Assembly (NCBI GenBank): GCA_018136815.1
Contig: CM030931.1
Location: 6,902,399-6,966,398, forward strand
Reading direction: 5' to 3'
From: Isochrysis galbana
Lineage: Eukaryota; Haptophyta; Isochrysidales; Isochrysidaceae
DNA: 64,000 bases
Part shown: positions 51,101 through 57,575 of the stretch, in pieces
Layout of the letters: every line of letters begins with the position of its first letter
How positions within the stretch are numbered: position 1 is the stretch's first letter
Position numbers and translations under genes: made by a program
Notes under the pieces: generated by a model
Told to the model about the DNA's origin: nothing
Databases searched by the model: none
The model's input: the letters and a program-made list of their open reading frames with translations, nothing else

Positions 51101-52823
51101 CCATGGCGAGGAAGACTCTAGCGGCGGATTCGAGAGCCTGGCGTCGTCCCGGCTCCCGATCGAGCCACTGGCAACTCACCGCCGACAAATACGTGCACGG
51201 CGGATGCGCAACCACGAGGTCCCAACCGAGGTTTTGAATGTGAAGAGCATCTCCGCAGAAGTGGGGAATGTAGTCGATCTCCGACGGTCGTAGATCGCAC
51301 GTCGCGACGTGCGCTCCGGCGAGTAGGAACATCGAAGACACGACCCCGCTAGCTTCACCGACGACTAGAACGCGGGGTGGAGGAATCCCCTCGGCCGCGT
51401 CGAGCGTCACGGCGTCGTGGATCGCCGCTAACTCAGCGCAAAGCTCGTCAAAATGCGTCGGCAGTACGGCAGAGGGTGATGAATGAGTGCTCGCGTGCGG
51501 CCGCCGCACGGCTAGAGCAGCTTCGGCGAGATGGCGGGGCAAGATGACGGAGGAACCGCTAGCCCGGGCACGGGAGGCGGCTAACATTTGGAGCTCGCGC
51601 GTAGGGGCGCGGGCAGTTGCAGTAGACTTGGCGGCCGAGGAACAACCAACCACGGCGATCCGGTGGATGGCCTCGGCAACGGAATTCAGGGGAAGGAGGT
51701 CGTCGCCCTCGAGTTTCGGTGGGCTAGACCTGAAGGGGGTTGGCTCCGGCGGGCGATCCCTGGAACGGGGATCCTCCGGAGAGCCGAGAGAAAGAGGAGA
51801 CGCCGGCGTCCGTATGGTGCGCGACGAGGGATCGTAGTCGACGGCCCCTGCGTCTCCCGAGTCTGCGGTGGCCACGGCGTGAGCGCGGAAAGCCGCAGCT
51901 CCCTTGGAACCTTCATCTTCATTGACTCCGGAAGCCGACCCTTCCGGGTCGGGAACCAGATCAGAAACGAGAACGGGTGCAACTTCGAGACGAGAGAATG
52001 AACACGATGACGGAGAAATATAACGAACCGGGGAGAGAGGTGAGGAGGAGGCACTAGTCTCCGCCTCCACTGCACGAGAACCTACGGTAGACAACGACAA
52101 TTTGTCCGCAGAGCGGCTCCGGCTATGGCCCTTGGGAGAGAGGTCTCCAGTGGGGTCCCGCCGGGAAAGAGCAGAAACAGGTAGAGCACCAACAACATTT
52201 TCGGACGCGGCAGCGGCCACGTCGGACCTATCCATAGAACCTAGAGCAGAAGATGATACCGAGTCGACAGCCCTCGAGGGCTTCACAACCGATTGTTTAC
52301 GAAACGAAGAGACCGAAGACGCGTCGAATCTACCTAGCCCACCCCCTTGGGCAGGGCCGTCGGGGGGTGAATCCAGGGATGAAGATGCGTCGAAAGACCT
52401 AGGAGAATTAGAAGAAACCGAAGACAGCATAGTGTCCGTAGAAATAGATTCCAAGAGGGGCAGCGAGCGAGAATCGGCCCCTAACATCCTAATAGCGTGC
52501 GGAGTAATAGAAGAACTTGTAGACGTACACGAATTTCGGAGAGTCGGGTCGCGACTATCTCCGGGGCAAACCTGTTTCCAGGAGCCCGGGTCAAGTGTCG
52601 ACTCCGGCTTCCGAGATAGCCGTTCGGCGGGGGCTTCAGCCGGCGAGGCGGCTCCCACCGTCGAGGACTGAATAGAGCTAGAGACAGGGGGAGAATCGCC
52701 GCGTCGACAGCTCTTCTCCCCAAGCGGCGTAGGGATCGGATCGGGATGGTGGTGGTGGCGTTCAGGCCCACCGCCCGCGATGTTCTCCGCCAGGGTTTGA
52801 AGGACGGGGACCCCGCCGGACCC
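45168..52823 (-). CDS. pol: Pol polyprotein of the chromovirus, read through from gag
   Basis: The open frame starts directly after the gag UAG and is 2,551 codons. By position: a Ser-rich linker; a phage-type cytosine methyltransferase-like domain (51380-50785) with HPPCTYLSAV and VENPR; a second linker; retropepsin (ADTGAGPSVI near 49530, LLLGNDFL); reverse transcriptase (FCVDYRDTNAK, MPYLDDVGIW near 47945); RNase H (TDGASKLGIAG, TEIELLAAL, VVDHSAL); integrase with an HHCC zinc finger (about 46540-46400) and catalytic D-D-E (YCDVL, RTDAGSN, FVERAQQ); a GPY/F-like module (SGPYRVVEAL); and a chromodomain (EYLVKWRGYSIREATWEPRS, 45450-45290). The first ATG of the frame lies well inside, near 52487, so synthesis as a Gag-Pol readthrough product is more likely than independent initiation. 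Confidence 0.95.
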   Translation of the reverse strand, partial: GSGGVPVLQTLAENIAGGGPERHHHHPDPIPTPLGEKSCRRGDSPPVSSSIQSSTVGAASPAEAPAERLSRKPESTLDPGSWKQVCPGDSRDPTLRNSCTSTSSSITPHAIRMLGADSRSLPLLESISTDTMLSSVSSNSPRSFDASSSLDSPPDGPAQGGGLGRFDASSVSSFRKQSVVKPSRAVDSVSSSALGSMDRSDVAAAASENVVGALPVSALSRRDPTGDLSPKGHSRSRSADKLSLSTVGSRAVEAETSASSSPLSPVRYISPSSCSFSRLEVAPVLVSDLVPDPEGSASGVNEDEGSKGAAAFRAHAVATADSGDAGAVDYDPSSRTIRTPASPLSLGSPEDPRSRDRPPEPTPFRSSPPKLEGDDLLPLNSVAEAIHRIAVVGCSSAAKSTATARAPTRELQMLAASRARASGSSVILPRHLAEAALAVRRPHASTHSSPSAVLPTHFDELCAELAAIHDAVTLDAAEGIPPPRVLVVGEASGVVSSMFLLAGAHVATCDLRPSEIDYIPHFCGDALHIQNLGWDLVVAHPPCTYLSAVSCQWLDREPGRRQALESAARVFLAMASADAPFVAVENPRMHAEASALVGGLRPRQFVQPWQHGTGHQKATGLYLTASLPSLQPSKIVEGRLSAMADLSPSPHRGALRSRTYVGIAGAMAAQWMPVLRRYAREAKASRSLDFTVDWAISQAAASLRERPSLCSTGFELAEPRTALARFMEGRGEAASSSHLTPPSGSPVSDSVVVIPDAGPVADASRLLHQEDSETNVSQDEAEAEGDRFLPWEWPIEDRSTTPGPPNTVKKRRSKWQVFDRDVISGVHRWQDVTPSIAQEIAEQAAAAEPSEPPILSRLGSQGINALSPSASFTAGDEGVAELTNSFVAERPLETWDVGPDSGEDDTPEMPEHRSMQTIETKPSDAAEGEDTPRALYCDGATARGLSAAGFSELSKLPKTDLQKSLEKEWSRQMDQPRHPTDRRGLGYDGVPNPSSSAKASPRSSIPFVPQTVAAAIERVPHVDESSPSRLASNPTTLSPGAGTSLPVESIADTPPPLYPRHCLYVRDLVVCRADGDRAAQGFVLPDVALTVNSTLADTGAGPSVITTALLDRLPEDACVERVSDATVPNLHGPDGLPLITRGRASLVFSLSGRLFRHSFAVIEGNAMLLLGNDFLAAHSATISLDAASSEGSLRLRPASGDSEDSSRVLSECVVRVSTAPPPVADAGFVGAISMSPGQPLTVDFLERSTATREIPAGSEGEAAADARQPLYTPLFESADEFAAKAPASTSSEYLLYTEQSVTIPAFHRATIWVRVPLALRDHSDCAMLVDRLPNREALDSSPLVMPTVVTPTEDHRIAVTIVHTGVNALTLPSLHPIASLQVRFKLHRGWTPTGSEGDGDPVTALSEEQRSLLDSATIDPDRLLSDDQREEVRQLLARRIKAFALHPGAPNHTHVLEVELPLNPGAVPHRHAPSRVGRAGELIIEEEVAKMEAAGIIRKSNSAWASRVVLVSKKDGSVRFCVDYRDTNAKLRVEDSPLPLIVEAIDRLASGQGPLSSLFLCTLDLASGFWGIPIKESHKHITAFTTHRGKYEFNFLPFGIQSGPSYMCRLMDIVLGALAWEICMPYLDDVGIWSTGVGPSEEARAQASFEQMLHRLDLVLERLEWAGLTCKMSKCVFFATSTEYLGHVVSREGLKMDPKKVAAVADIDPSSINSLEAVRSFLGLCSYYRRFIRQFAAKAAPLTALTRKGCDVAKESQSEECRRAIQELKTAITSEPVLTPPRDDRPFIVKTDGASKLGIAGILSQLGDDNRERVVGYYARSLTSAERHWTVTEIELLAALESIRNWRPYLWGRRFKLVVDHSALRWLHTMKDQVAGGPASRLTRWALKLAEYRFDVEHKPGAVHQDADGLSRLASLEPEHEDEPLAGPASLAVREPGSESLAEHERSHPVAAITRSVVTARGLQALDRSRRRASDSGPAIQSSYLAPGTPTSEEMRAALAEDPFVEPLLGSGETANHEPSGQGSPPPAAASGPIVEDDSCSSPVAPAPAPAQPSKMFRRFVVHDGLVYYRTVPDSTDPDSLVLYVPPSLRSRYLFAYHDRSGHLGVSRMSGLLRTRVYWPGMSSDVASYVRECHECTLAKPLPRALASPSGLSVGTYPFDVVYCDVLSLAPTHNFVPGVSGYDKLVVFIDSLTRWTEAEPSNGDPSSEMALDMFIRLIVTRYGVPRQLRTDAGSNLCSVLVSRILELTGTDLSSTEPYRHEGVGFVERAQQTLIRLMRASNEGGSHWVDHLPFLLLSLRASSGRVTSRSPASLIFGRELRLPAQLSDPKSVSPTALEAASADVRSYASRLNASLRLSWSSALEATLAAQAESVRDATIKSQRPARFEPGDRVCMRLPGHANKLQFIYSGPYRVVEALSDTRYRLRDLENRLVKEEVHISNLRPYHTFVDEEPLADDEYIVEKLLDRRSHGDSIEYLVKWRGYSIREATWEPRSELLRRCSDLLDEYDRSVEETCPEDVESPEATSSSARDTPLPPVLDAPSSRTRSRLHSR
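50785..51400 (-). other. C5-cytosine-methyltransferase-like domain within Pol
   Basis: About 200 codons. PPRVLVVGEASGVVSSMFL followed by ATCDLRPSE fits the SAM-binding motif I and the acidic residue after the second strand. DLVVAHPPCTYLSAV fits motif IV with the catalytic Pro-Cys. FVAVENPRMH fits motif VI. PWQHGTGHQKATGLYLT followed by LPSLQPS resembles the target-side segment of small phage-encoded cytosine methyltransferases. The order and spacing fit that family. Activity and target sequence are unknown. It could also have become a nonenzymatic binding module, although the Cys is retained. Confidence 0.8.
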
Positions 52824-55706
52824 CTACTGAGGCTTAACCCGGACCATCGAGCGAAGAAGCTTATGAATGTGCTCGTCCGATCCGCACTCTCCGCAGCCAG
52901 CCTCACACAGAAAGCGGATATATGGCTGACAGATGACGGGGTTGTGAGCACCGTCTCCCGTGCCATATTTCCAGGCTTCGCTGGCTGGAGTGCCAGGAGG
53001 AGCGTGAGGTCGGAAAGCGCAGAAGGCACAGCCGTTTTCGTTCGTCCATTCGGTGATTCCCCTATTGATATCGTCCGTCCGTGGAGTTTCCATTGAATTA
53101 TCGGCCGGTCGGCACTTTGCTAGCGCCGCCGAGACCCTTGGGTGCTTGGCATAGCCTGCTACGGCCCAGAAGCGGGCTCGGGCCCGATTCCAAAGCTCGG
53201 GCGTCCACCGGGATACGCCCAAGTCAGGCGGTAGCCCTTGGCCGTTCGCCGGCGGATCGCAGCGACGGCTGGGCGGCCGAGACGAGCCTCCCTTTCGACC
53301 GGGTGGATCGGTTAGTATAGCCGGCAACGGTGAGTTGGAGTGGTAACTTGCCGGCGGTGCAGCAGCCCGATAATCAGGCTTCGAAGCAGGCGAGTGTCCC
53401 TGTCCGCGAAGAGCTTCAGCCACGGTGGCTTGGACAGCTGCCTGCACGGCGGCGACCATGTCCGTGGTCGAAGCGGTCTTCTGGGACGAGGATGTCTCGT
53501 TCTTTGCCTCGCCTGAGGCCTTAGTGCGTACGCTAGCCGCGGTTTGCTTCGTCGAGGTCCGGGATTGATGACGCTTCACCCGGGCCTGCTCGTAAGGGCT
53601 GAGGTACCGTTGGCAGAGGTTGACGCACGAGAGCGCCGACCGACCTAGCTCGTGGTTCTCTACGCGGAAACGAGTCTCCGCGAGCACCTCCGCAAATTTA
53701 ATAGCATTGTCGACGCCGCGCTGAGGATCAACCTTATCGTTCCGAATGATTTCCTCGAACCTCTGGTTGATCTCATGGGCCATGTTTGGATGATCCCACA
53801 CGTTGGTGGAGTCAACCGCGGAATCGCCAAGCTTGCGGATGTAGGCGCGAACCAAATTCTTGCTGAGCTCACATAGATCAGCGCCGGCCTCGCGCTCCCT
53901 CATGCGGTCCCACTCCATCGACGCCGAGTCTTTCGCGAAACCATCGGCCCCGTTTGCGAAGGTCCCGTCGCATTTGCGAAGAAGGACGTCAGCAGCGAGG
54001 ACAGGATTGAGAGCGAGGGCCCGGTCCTCCACTAGATCGAGGAGGAAGGCGAAGATGCGAGAATTGCCGCTGGAATTGGCTCCGGCTGCCGCGAGGAGGG
54101 AGGTAAATATTTCGCGATGATCGCAGCCGAGCGCTAGTGCCCGCTCCAACGGCTTGATGAGAGTTAGCCGAAATTCGTTCCAGGCTGTCGCCGCGGTTTG
54201 AACGTTATCGGAGGCGAGGGCCTTTGGGAAGCGGAGCTCCGAAAGCTCTTTGCCCATCCTGACCTGATGGTGAAGGGTTTGCTCTGCTGAGAAGCGGCTA
54301 CGCACCCATTTGAGCAAGTGGTCCTCCTCCATGAAAATTCGGCAATGCCAAACGTTGCCCGCCAGGGAGAGGTTGCTCTTCAAAATGGTATGGATGAGCT
54401 CATGCTCGTCGGAGTCGCGGTAAAGGGCGGCCAGATCGCGTGAGGGCAGGGCGAGGAGATTTTTCCACTCGCTTACAACTGCCTCTCGCTCATCCATCCC
54501 CACCGCAAGGCAGGGGTCGCGAGGGTGGCGGAACGGCACCACCGGGGTCGGGCCCCGGTGAGGGCTCTGATCCTGGCGGCGGGGTTCCGATTTGGAGGTC
54601 GGGTACGCCGACCGTGGAACCCTAGTAGCCGGAGAGGCGTGGCCCTTTGGGTCTAGGGCAGGAAGCTCGTCCATGGATGGTTCCCTCTGAGCCGGCCTAG
54701 CAGAGTCCGCAGCCGCCTCGGTCCGATCCATGGACGGACTTGAAGTGGGCTCTTGGCGGGCTTGGAGTAGCTGAGTCAGGGCTTTGAACCCTGCTTCAAC
54801 TTGATCTCGAAGAAGCCCCTCCCTCGCCTCTGCCGCGGCAAGGGAGGACTGTAGGCGCTCCACAGCCCCTTTGAGGGTGTTGGTCTCCGCTTGAAGCCTC
54901 ACCATTTCCGCATCGTGACGCGCCGCGGCCGTCTCAATTGGAGGGTTCTCTTGATCAAGGACACCCCTTGATGACGGCGGGGCATAGTCCCGGTAGGCTG
55001 GGCTTCGGAAGCTGATCACCTCAGCTTCACCCACTTCAGACTCATCATCTCGAAGGTGAGGAGGCGGGTCAAATTGAATCAGAGGGAGGGGACCCTCCTC
55101 CACCTCATTGGCCAACTCAGCGACGCTGAAGTTGGCTTCATGCGGGAGAGGGTCATGCCCCACCATGGCCCGCTGTGATTGCACCCGGTGGGTGCCGAAG
55201 GAAGCGGACAAATCCTCGCCATCCGCCACGAGCTGATCGGAGCCAGTCGTGGAGATAGCAGCCGGGGTGATGGGTGCCATTGGTGTAGCCTCAGAAGCCG
55301 TGGGATCACTCGGACATCCCACGGGAGCAAAAGCTGCAGCGGGCAGAGAAGGTTCCCTGAGGGGTTCCTCCTCTGCGGCCGAGGACGCAAGCTTCGATTT
55401 CGTGCTTGTCGAGTCGAGCGGAGCCGGAGGGCTCTGAGCCACTCCGTCGCGAGCGGCACCGGCGGCTAGCGCGGCGCTTTGTCCCTCCTCCCCACCGGGA
55501 GTCGGGTGAATGAAATTCTGGACTGGGTCGGGCAACCCCATTCGGGTGTATGGACAGGGAACGAACGGCGAACGAAGGACTGTGGGGCGGCGAGGCGCTC
55601 CTAGCGGCCCTAGTGTGATGGGTTGTAAGAGATTGTTAGACCTACAAAGAACTCTTCCCTCAGGGAGGGAGCCTAAGCTGCTTGAGTGCAGCGACGCAGC
55701 GAACAA
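52824..55706 (-). CDS. gag: Gag of the chromovirus, starting inside the 5' LTR
   Basis: 960 codons ending in TAG (52824-52826). The first 100 codons lie in the LTR (its inner edge is 55407). The first ATG wholly outside the LTR is about 45 codons further on (MAPITPAA). Residues around 54935-54790 form a coiled coil (HDAEMVRLQAETNTLKGAVE; SLAAAEAREGLLRDQVEAGF). The central part resembles a capsid (NVWHCRIFMEEDHLLKWVRS; AATAWNEFRLTLIKPLERAL). The C-terminus has a Cys/His cluster (CAFCAFRP, CEAGCGECGSDEHIH) in place of a standard zinc knuckle. Stop context is CAG-UAG-GGG. Confidence 0.9.
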   Translation of the reverse strand: MFAASLHSSSLGSLPEGRVLCRSNNLLQPITLGPLGAPRRPTVLRSPFVPCPYTRMGLPDPVQNFIHPTPGGEEGQSAALAAGAARDGVAQSPPAPLDSTSTKSKLASSAAEEEPLREPSLPAAAFAPVGCPSDPTASEATPMAPITPAAISTTGSDQLVADGEDLSASFGTHRVQSQRAMVGHDPLPHEANFSVAELANEVEEGPLPLIQFDPPPHLRDDESEVGEAEVISFRSPAYRDYAPPSSRGVLDQENPPIETAAARHDAEMVRLQAETNTLKGAVERLQSSLAAAEAREGLLRDQVEAGFKALTQLLQARQEPTSSPSMDRTEAAADSARPAQREPSMDELPALDPKGHASPATRVPRSAYPTSKSEPRRQDQSPHRGPTPVVPFRHPRDPCLAVGMDEREAVVSEWKNLLALPSRDLAALYRDSDEHELIHTILKSNLSLAGNVWHCRIFMEEDHLLKWVRSRFSAEQTLHHQVRMGKELSELRFPKALASDNVQTAATAWNEFRLTLIKPLERALALGCDHREIFTSLLAAAGANSSGNSRIFAFLLDLVEDRALALNPVLAADVLLRKCDGTFANGADGFAKDSASMEWDRMREREAGADLCELSKNLVRAYIRKLGDSAVDSTNVWDHPNMAHEINQRFEEIIRNDKVDPQRGVDNAIKFAEVLAETRFRVENHELGRSALSCVNLCQRYLSPYEQARVKRHQSRTSTKQTAASVRTKASGEAKNETSSSQKTASTTDMVAAVQAAVQATVAEALRGQGHSPASKPDYRAAAPPASYHSNSPLPAILTDPPGRKGGSSRPPSRRCDPPANGQGLPPDLGVSRWTPELWNRARARFWAVAGYAKHPRVSAALAKCRPADNSMETPRTDDINRGITEWTNENGCAFCAFRPHAPPGTPASEAWKYGTGDGAHNPVICQPYIRFLCEAGCGECGSDEHIHKLLRSMVRVKPQ

Positions 55707-56741
55707 CGACGGACAACGAAGCTGAGAACAACAGGTTACACCGACTCACGAACACACCGGAATCATTCACCCAAACCAAGCAAATTATCAAGCAACCGCG
55801 ACCCCAAATCACCGATAACTCAAACACGTCGCGAGAGACGGAGAGAGAGAGCGAGAGAGAGAGAGAGACTCCGCAGCGACGGCCGGAGCGTGTCTCCGTT
55901 GTAACTTCCCACGTAGCGGAGAGTCCGAAGGGGAGCGTCCTGTCGCGCGACCACGGCGATCACTTTGGATACAGATCGCAACGAGATGTCTTCACGACAG
56001 AGGAAATCTTGCCGTTGAGCGTGAACCTTCTAGACGCTTCTAACGAACAACCCTGAGTAGCAACCAAGGGGAAGGAACACCAAAGGGGCCAAGGCTTGCA
56101 TGTAACTTGCATCAAGGGGAAAGATTCCCTCACCTAGGAAGCGAACCTACACCGGTCTCCAAGGGGAGATGGCAAATTAAACCTCAAATCTCGAGCGGCT
56201 AGAGCAACCGACTCGCTCGCCAAAACCTTGACCGAGAAGAAAGAAGCAAGGACCTACAAGCCAAGGGTAGCGGACCTAGGGAATGTGAGAGGAAGTTTCC
56301 GAACGCCAACGCGAACGCCAAACGCCGGAAGGCAACGAAACCCTAACCAAGCCAAGCGGAACCTACGAAGAACAGGCCTGGACGACAACGACAACGAAAG
56401 TGAAAGTGAGCAAGTCCCAAGCAAGAACCGGAACTCAACAAGAAACAACAAGCCTTGCAAGAAGCTAAACAAGCCTTCACAAGGTAACTCGAGAGCCTGA
56501 GACAAGCGCGCAGCGAGCAACAGGCGACCTGGCTCCTTTGGGTCAAGATTACCCGAAAGGAGGAAACCTGGAATCTAGACCTGACAAACAGGCTAGAAGG
56601 AACGAAACGAGAACTCGAATTCTAGATCGCTAGGGACGAACCCTACCAACCTAGAAGTACCTGAGCTTCACCGTGTGGCCGCACGGCGAAGGACCTGGAA
56701 ATAAGAGCCTGGAAATCGCATCATCTAGGATGAATGCGACA
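55407..56741 (-). repeat. 5' LTR of the chromovirus
   Basis: 1,335 bp, TGTCG to CGACA, same as 43446-44780. It contains the promoter and, at its 3' end, the first 100 codons of the gag frame. The base following the LTR in sense is A, with no TGG, so there is no ordinary tRNA primer site at the border. Confidence 0.95.
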
Positions 56742-57420
56742 TACTCTACACTCTAGCGTGGAGATATATTTTGACGGACTTTTACAGGATACACTACGAT
56801 GGCATTGAATTCTCGGAGGAATCAGTGTTGATAAGAACGATAGATAGATACACGACGCTAAGCAAGGCACTACTTTTTGCGAGTACAACAGACTCGGCTA
56901 GGACCGCCCAAGCAGGCATGGGCAGACAGCCGAAGAAAAGGATCGACATGAACGATGTATACCCTATATTCACACTAGGTGCAAGAGGTAAGCTAGAACC
57001 AAGTCTAGAGTTACAAGCCCTGACCACCAAGTTGGGGGTGGCATATATAACTGCCGAGAGACCCGAACCAGAACAAGACTAAGACGTGATACACCTCGAC
57101 GGGACATAAATCCACCGAAACGCGATAGCGGCCAGCGAGGGCGAGAAAGAGACGAGCGCGCCCGCGACCCGACAGACACACAACGACAACTAACCAATAA
57201 CAGGCCTGCCCGGAACCCGCGCTCTGAACCAGGCTCGTGGTAGCGCACCCGAGCCGAACCCCGGATACCGAAGACAAAGGAATGAAGGGGAGAAGGGGAG
57301 GAGGTGGAGGAAAGGGAAATTAAGGGCGGTGGTGTCAGGGATGGGGAAGTACCCTAGGTTAGTAGGTGTGTAGCCCAGAATCTTCAGATGTTTTTTTTTT
57401 TTTTTAGTCACGAATTTCGC

Positions 57421-57575
57421 GAGGCAAAGGGGGAAAATGTGCAAATTTGGCCAAAAAAAATACAAAGACTTGCGGACCAGCCAAAGAGGGATACAAGGTA
57501 ACAAGATGTCCTACAACGCTATGTTCTTACGTATTCTCTCTTCCGGCCGGCTCGCCGCCGGCGCGCTAGCTGTCG
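57421..57575. other. Upstream region of the glutathione peroxidase gene
   Basis: Short gap between the end of the non-LTR element and the selenoprotein start; it presumably carries the promoter and leader. Confidence 0.4.

Larger units (their letters stand above)
43441..56746 (-). mobile_element. Ty3/gypsy chromovirus with methyltransferase-like domain, complete
   Basis: The element proper is 43446-56741 (13,296 bp), sense on the minus strand. TACTC flanks both ends (43441-43445, 56742-56746). The two 1,335-bp LTRs read as identical, start TGTCG and end CGACA, and the polypurine tract GGGGGG abuts the 3' LTR at 44781. It encodes Gag and, in the same frame after one UAG, a Pol carrying methyltransferase-like, protease, reverse transcriptase, RNase H, integrase and chromodomain segments in that order. 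Gag and Pol are each uninterrupted. Intact frames, identical LTRs and a clean duplication point to a recent, probably still active insertion. At 13.3 kb it is long for the family, because of long LTRs and Ser/Pro-rich linkers in Pol. Confidence 0.96.
42621..57082 (+). pseudogene. ORF of the non-LTR-type element, interrupted by the chromovirus
   Basis: The coding parts are 42621-43445 and 56747-57082. The frame continues exactly across the insertion, 275 codons before and 111 after, ending TAA. The sequence DKTCRMCKASNESSTHLGEC has the C-x2-C-x(n)-H-x4-C spacing of zinc-binding segments found after reverse transcriptase in LINE proteins (zf-RVT type). Upstream of it, HLHFKHLTHRRIGTYNRF also suits that region. 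No reverse transcriptase core is present, so the element is either truncated or a short non-autonomous form with its own start codon. The N-terminus is Pro/Ala-rich with PKRPRQDD, a possible nuclear signal. Confidence 0.65.
42581..57420 (+). mobile_element. Non-LTR-type element with 16-bp target duplication, split by the chromovirus
   Basis: TAGTCACGAATTTCGC occurs at 42581-42596 and again at 57405-57420. Between them, after removing the 13.3-kb LTR element and one 5-bp duplication, lie about 1.5 kb: AACTATCGTTAAAACGATAG, an ORF, a trailer and a 14-15 base T run. Long target duplications of this type are typical of target-primed (LINE-like) insertion. The homopolymer at the 3' end is T rather than A on the ORF strand, which is unusual. 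The 5' end matches family A at 115 and 27241. Confidence 0.8.

Noticed and set aside
52102-52671. Plus-strand ORF of 189 aa opposite the start of pol
   Set aside because: It is the antisense shadow of the GC-rich, Ser-rich linker in pol, with no recognisable motif.
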